A DNA stretch of 30,230 bases from Clostridia bacterium. Lineage in GTDB: Bacteria > Bacillota_E > RBS10-35 > JAJYVN01. How positions within the stretch are numbered: the first letter of the stretch is position 1; every line of letters begins with the position of its first letter. The position numbers and the translations under genes are program-made. Positions 26,927 to 30,230 of this stretch are shown in pieces. Under the pieces are notes generated by a model that did not search any database, was not told where the DNA came from, and saw only the letters and a list, made by a program, of their open reading frames with translations. Location of the stretch: contig DAHWHT010000256.1 of the NCBI GenBank assembly GCA_027335515.1, positions 1-30,230 on the forward strand. Reading direction: 5' to 3'.

Positions 26927-27477
26927 GGCTGGCCACCGCCCGCGGCCGTGGCCGCAGGCAGGCGCAGCGGCAGGATCTCATAGAGGTCGTGGGAGCCTTG
27001 TGTCAACGCCACGTACACGTGCGCCTCCCCCACCGTCAACTGCGCCTTGGAAAGCCCCAGATGGCGGCTCGCCGCCGCAAACGCCTTCTGCATGGCCACG
27101 TATTGGCCCGTGGCCCGTCCCTGGTCGATGATAAAGTTCAACTTTTGATAAAAGTCCGCGCGCAACGCCGCCGTGGCGCTGTCTTGGACGCGCAGGCTGA
27201 CCGCCCGCCCACCGGCGGCCGCACGCACCACGGATTGCAGGTGCCGGTAGGTCGAGCGCAGATCGGGCACCTGCCGCAGCTGCACGCGGATGCGCAGCGT
27301 CCCGCCGCTTTGGTGTACCACGGGGCGGCCGCTGACGCCGGGCGTTTGCCGCAACTGCGCGCTCAGGGGCAGAACCACCGCCTGGCGCGCATAGAGAAAC
27401 TGCAGACCAAACAGCAGAGCCAGGACGGTTGCCATCGCCCCGAGCACGATCGGTAGCCGGGCGCCGTAGGCTCGCAA
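26923..27477 (-). CDS. Membrane-anchored protein coupled to the FtsH-like protease
   Basis: A 184-residue protein with one N-terminal membrane helix (about residues 8-28, PIVLGAMATVLALLFGLQFLY) and an outward soluble domain. That domain has alternating strands and helices: QSGGTLRIRVQLRQVPDLR, then AVSLRVQDSATAALRADFYQKLNFIIDQG and LTVGEAHVYVALTQGSHDLYEILPLRLP. I do not recognise a family. The likely start is TTG 27477, with GGTGGGG upstream and a TATAAT box 40 bases further up. Its TGA overlaps the ATG of the FtsH-like gene (ATGA). Because that FtsH-like protein lacks the normal extracytoplasmic domain, this neighbour may supply that function in trans; this is inference from position and topology only. 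Confidence 0.68.
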   Translation of the reverse strand: MRAYGARLPIVLGAMATVLALLFGLQFLYARQAVVLPLSAQLRQTPGVSGRPVVHQSGGTLRIRVQLRQVPDLRSTYRHLQSVVRAAAGGRAVSLRVQDSATAALRADFYQKLNFIIDQGRATGQYVAMQKAFAAASRHLGLSKAQLTVGEAHVYVALTQGSHDLYEILPLRLPAATAAGGGQP

Positions 27478-27517
27478 GTCCCCACCGTCCCCCGGCGCCC
27501 CCGCGGCGCCAGGCGCA

Positions 27518-27523
27518 ATTATA
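27518..27523 (-). promoter_or_regulatory. Perfect -10 box upstream of the anchored protein/FtsH-like operon
   Basis: TATAAT on the minus strand, with a predicted start near 27511 and a leader of about 34 bases before TTG 27477. No good -35 hexamer lies 16-18 bases further upstream (CCCTGC at 17). In DNA this GC-rich a perfect TATAAT is unlikely to be accidental, but the promoter may need an activator. Confidence 0.45.
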
Positions 27524-27643
27524 GCGGTGTATCGTCGGCTGCAGGGTGGAAATCTGCGTCGTCGCTGGCGATGACTGGCCAGATCCGCGGCAGGCCCCCG
27601 GGGATGCCGCATCCGCGCGTCCGATCCCGGCGATGCCGGCGCA

Positions 27644-28480
27644 TCAGAGTGCCAGCTGGAAACGTTCACAGAGCCACTGGTCGTCGTGGCACTGCAGGCC
27701 GGCCAACCGCCGCCGCCGTCCATCCGCCGCGCGCCACACGGCGGCCACGGTCTCCGGCGTCGCCCCCAGGTGGGCCGCCAGCCGCGCCAGCCGCGCCGCG
27801 CCGAAATGGATGCAACCCAGCCGCAGCAAATTGCGGTCCACCTGGTCCTGCAGCACCAGATAGGGATGGCGCGCCCGGAAGTGGTGCACAACCGTGGCGT
27901 CCGGCTCGACGCCGAGCCGCGCCCCGCACCGCCACAACGCCCAGGACAGTTCGGTGTCTTCGTGGCCCCAGGGAACCAACCCCGCGTCAAAGCCGCCCAC
28001 GCGCTCAAAGAGCGTCCGCCGCAGCGCCAGACAGCCGCCGGGAAGGAACGGAACCTCGCAGCGACCCGGCGGGCGGGCCAGCCAGCCCACGCGGAAATCC
28101 GGCCCCCAGGTACACCCATACCCGGTCGCACCCGCCGGCGAGGCGATCGCCGGGCTCACGGCATCGAAGGTGTCCAGCGCCAGGACCAGCGCCCCGAGCC
28201 AACCGGGGAGAACGTCCAGGTGGGCGTCGCAAAAGCAGAGAACGTCGCCCGCCGCGAGCGCCGCGCCGCGGTTGCGGGCCGCCGCCGCGCCCTCGCCGGA
28301 TGTCCGCACCTGGCGCAGGGCAAGCCCGAAGCCGCCGCCGAGGTCCGCCGGCGGCTGGCTGCCGTCGTCGACCACGATCGCTTCGAAACGCGCCCCGGAC
28401 GGCGTCGTCGCCATACTGCGCAGCGTCGCCGCCAGGCGGACCTCGTTGCGGGCCGGCAGGATCACACTCACCTTCACCAT
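27644..28480 (-). CDS. Family 2 glycosyltransferase
   Basis: A 278-residue GT-A fold glycosyltransferase, cytoplasmic and without membrane helices. It opens VKVSVILPARNE, then IVVDDGS, AAARNRGAALAAGDVLCFCDAHLDV (the D-x-H metal motif), LPGGCLALRRTLFERVGGFD, and WGHEDTELSWALWRCG, the acceptor-side motif. This pattern is close to the polypeptide GalNAc-transferase-like branch of GT2. ATG 28480 is preceded by GGGTGGGC. It starts ten bases after the TAG of the BshC-like gene, so the two are likely one operon. In bacillithiol synthesis the sugar transferase (BshA) belongs to family GT4, so this enzyme is not BshA. The acceptor is unknown; the fold is certain. Confidence 0.9.
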   Translation of the reverse strand: MVKVSVILPARNEVRLAATLRSMATTPSGARFEAIVVDDGSQPPADLGGGFGLALRQVRTSGEGAAAARNRGAALAAGDVLCFCDAHLDVLPGWLGALVLALDTFDAVSPAIASPAGATGYGCTWGPDFRVGWLARPPGRCEVPFLPGGCLALRRTLFERVGGFDAGLVPWGHEDTELSWALWRCGARLGVEPDATVVHHFRARHPYLVLQDQVDRNLLRLGCIHFGAARLARLAAHLGATPETVAAVWRAADGRRRRLAGLQCHDDQWLCERFQLAL

Positions 28481-28489
28481 GCGCCCACC

Positions 28490-29890
28490 CTATGCCGGCC
28501 GACGCGGCGCGACCCCCACCGCGCCCGCACCGGGTTCGGGCCAGCATACCCACCGGCGATCCGGGCCGGCGGGTTCCCGCAACAGCCGCGCCGCAAGGCC
28601 CGGAGCGTCGGCGGCGAGCCAGGGATAGGCGGCGAGCCAGGCCTCCTGGTCGTGGTCCAGTGGATAGAGGGTGTTGCCCAGATAGCGCCAGGCGGCGGCG
28701 AGGGCGCGCTGACGGCTGCGTTCCCGGGCCGCCAGTTCGGCGATCAAGAGGCGCACGCCATGGCGCAGCCGCTCACCGCGCGCGCTCAACAACCCGCTGG
28801 CACGGGGCAGCTCCAGCGCCACCGCCCGCCCCAGTTCCACCAACGCGGCATCCAGGACCCGATCCAGGGCCTGCACCCCGCGCTGCACACCCGGGCTGCC
28901 GCTGGCCAACAGGGCCCGGTCGCGCGCGGCGCGCAGGGCCTGGGCGCCCGCAGCCAAGGGGGCACCGTGCGCCCGGGCAAAGGCGGCCGCGGCCGGCGGC
29001 ACCAGGGTGTGCCGCGGTCGGGGACGAAGCACGGGTCGACCACCGGTGATCCGCGCCGCCGCCCCCGACCACTGCGCCAACATCGCGAGGTTGTCGTCGT
29101 CGGCCACGACCGCGAGCGGGCGCATACCGATCAACAGCAGCAGCAGTTGCTCGCCCCGGCCCGCCGGCCCGGAGACCAGGGTGGCGTCCGCCGCCTGCCC
29201 CGGTGCGGCCACCCCAAGTCCACACAGGGCCAGCCTCCGGGCGGCGGCGCGGACCTCCCCGATCACCGCGGCGGAGCCCGCCCGCACCGCGGGGCGCGCC
29301 GCCGCCAGCGCCGCGGTCAGCGGCGGCAGCGCGGCGTGCCAGACGGTGCACCCCAACGGTTCCAGCAACGCCCGCCAGACGCGCAGCGCCCACCCGGCCT
29401 GGACGTCGCTTGCCGCCGCGGCCGCTTCCGCCAGGGCGCGGCGGGCCAACGGCCAGTCGCGGCGGCACAGCGCCCCCACCGCCCCGGTCAACGCCAGGCC
29501 CGCCCGGGGCCCATCCCCGGGGGCACTGACCCGGCGCAGTGCGCCATCGGCACCCACCCCATACAGCGGCCCCATCGCCTGGCGCCGCTCGGGCAACAGA
29601 CAGACGGTCGGCACCACCGGCCGGCCCAGATGGCGGGCCGCGTCGCGGGCCCAGGCCACGGCGGACAAGGCGACATGCAGATTCGCCAACCGACCGCACA
29701 ACGGGGCATCGTCCACGAGCGCCAGCACCGTCCACGGGCTGCGCGAGCTCCCCGCCGCCAGTTCGGCTGCGCGCGCCGCCAAGCCGTCCGTCCCCCAGGG
29801 TCCCCCCGGCACCGCCCAGGCAAGCGACCCCGCCCAGTCGTCGCGCAGGGCATCCGCGACCGATCGCACCCCGGCGCTCCCCTGCTCCAT
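28490..29890 (-). CDS. Divergent BshC-like bacillithiol synthase family protein
   Basis: A 466-residue protein, shorter than typical BshC (about 540). I see BshC-like landmarks: LANLHVALSAVAWARDAARHLGRPVVPTVCLLPER near residue 70, matching the GPLYTIYKA...GRPVVPVFW region; then VVADDDNLAMLAQW...GRPVLRPRPRHTLVPP near the middle; and YLGNTLYPLDHDQEAWLAAYPWL at the end, matching the LFPNG-x-QER C-terminus. BshC adds cysteine to glucosaminyl malate to finish bacillithiol. Key differences: the first block lacks the GQQ of usual enzymes, and the usual W-x-x-x-E-D-H-D segment is replaced by RRQAMGP, so activity is uncertain. ATG 29890 has GGAAGGGG upstream. It ends in TAG and is followed by the GT2 gene. 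No bshA or bshB is in view. Confidence 0.65.
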   Translation of the reverse strand: MEQGSAGVRSVADALRDDWAGSLAWAVPGGPWGTDGLAARAAELAAGSSRSPWTVLALVDDAPLCGRLANLHVALSAVAWARDAARHLGRPVVPTVCLLPERRQAMGPLYGVGADGALRRVSAPGDGPRAGLALTGAVGALCRRDWPLARRALAEAAAAASDVQAGWALRVWRALLEPLGCTVWHAALPPLTAALAAARPAVRAGSAAVIGEVRAAARRLALCGLGVAAPGQAADATLVSGPAGRGEQLLLLLIGMRPLAVVADDDNLAMLAQWSGAAARITGGRPVLRPRPRHTLVPPAAAAFARAHGAPLAAGAQALRAARDRALLASGSPGVQRGVQALDRVLDAALVELGRAVALELPRASGLLSARGERLRHGVRLLIAELAARERSRQRALAAAWRYLGNTLYPLDHDQEAWLAAYPWLAADAPGLAARLLREPAGPDRRWVCWPEPGAGAVGVAPRRPA

Positions 29891-30047
29891 CCCGGCCGCC
29901 CCTTCCGGCCGCAGCCTTCTGCGACCACCCACCACCCTCCCGCCCCCGCAGCGCGCAGACGCTCGTCGGCGGACGACGGCGGCCGACGGCACGTCCTCCT
30001 CGCCGCCGGCCCCAGCGCGCCGTACAATATCCAGGGGGTGGCGCAGC

Positions 30048-30230
30048 GTGGCCGACCTGATCCTTGCACTCGCCGCCGTCGGGGTGTTGCTCGCCCTGGC
30101 CGTTCCGGCGGACACCCTGGAGCGTTTCGGTGTGGCCAGGGTCCGCGCCGCGGTGTACGGTGGGGTGGCCGGCGTCCTGGCAGGGTTGGCGATCCTGCCG
30201 CTGCTCGGTATGGCGGCCGCCGTCGTCCTC
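30048..30230 (+). CDS. Membrane protein, N-terminal part, runs off the right edge
   Basis: GTG 30048 opens 61 codons without a stop to the window end. The product has two hydrophobic segments: LILALAAVGVLLALAVP at residues 4-20, and a longer run from about 38 to the edge (GGVAGVLAGLAILPLLGMAAAVVL), separated by a charged loop (ADTLERFGVARVRAA). AGGGGG lies about ten bases upstream, and a weak -10 TACAAT at 30023-30028 gives a very short leader. It is divergent from the BshC-like gene. Too little is visible to name the family. Confidence 0.6.
   Translation, partial: MADLILALAAVGVLLALAVPADTLERFGVARVRAAVYGGVAGVLAGLAILPLLGMAAAVVL

Overview
The window is GC-rich chromosomal DNA. GTG and TTG starts are common, and Shine-Dalgarno sites are strong where they occur (for example AGGAGG at 14609-14614 on the minus strand). 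The gene content points to a deep-branching, high-GC member of the Bacillota (Symbiobacterium/Thermaerobacter-like). The evidence is a SNF2 helicase/SWIM protein pair, a YumC-type ferredoxin-NADP reductase, a DUF2325 protein, a BshC-like bacillithiol synthase and CinA. This placement is inferred from gene families, not from a phylogenetic marker.

Left part (1-8,600): an unrecognised gene running off the left edge; a 3-keto-disaccharide-hydrolase-like (DUF1080) gene facing a TIM-barrel sugar isomerase; a coupled SNF2 helicase/SWIM pair; and a divergent D-2-hydroxyacid dehydrogenase. Middle (8,600-14,600): a half-length heme A synthase-like membrane protein overlapping a ferredoxin-NADP reductase; a DUF2325 protein; a PCMT-family methyltransferase with a long C-terminal extension; a small coiled-coil ORF; and a Vgb-like beta-propeller protein.

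Irregular part (14,600-19,240): about 0.6 kb of non-coding DNA with promoter-like signals; an ABC exporter half-subunit with a degenerate ATPase site; an overlapping 57-codon membrane ORF; a wrecked IS200/IS605 transposase with a G-quadruplex motif beside it; an atypical transglutaminase-like protein; and a small membrane protein that may be frameshifted. This looks like the most recently rearranged segment.

Right part (19,238-30,230): a GNAT acetyltransferase; a BadF/NagK-type kinase; a selenocysteine tRNA (selC) with its own promoter; a zinc-ribbon membrane protein; a Gfo/Idh/MocA oxidoreductase; a relic of a GGDEF gene; cinA; ogt; a bifunctional-nuclease-domain protein; an FtsH-like protease whose Walker A lysine codon is TAG, coupled to a membrane-anchored partner; a GT2 glycosyltransferase behind a BshC-like gene; and the start of a membrane protein at the right edge.

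Most genes are housekeeping or metabolic and stand alone or in pairs. The clearest functional pairs are SNF2+SWIM, the anchored protein+FtsH-like protease, BshC-like+GT2, and the heme A synthase-like protein+FNR. Several lesions (amber codon, two possible frameshifts, one dead IS) mean that sequence error in a draft or metagenomic assembly must be kept in mind.
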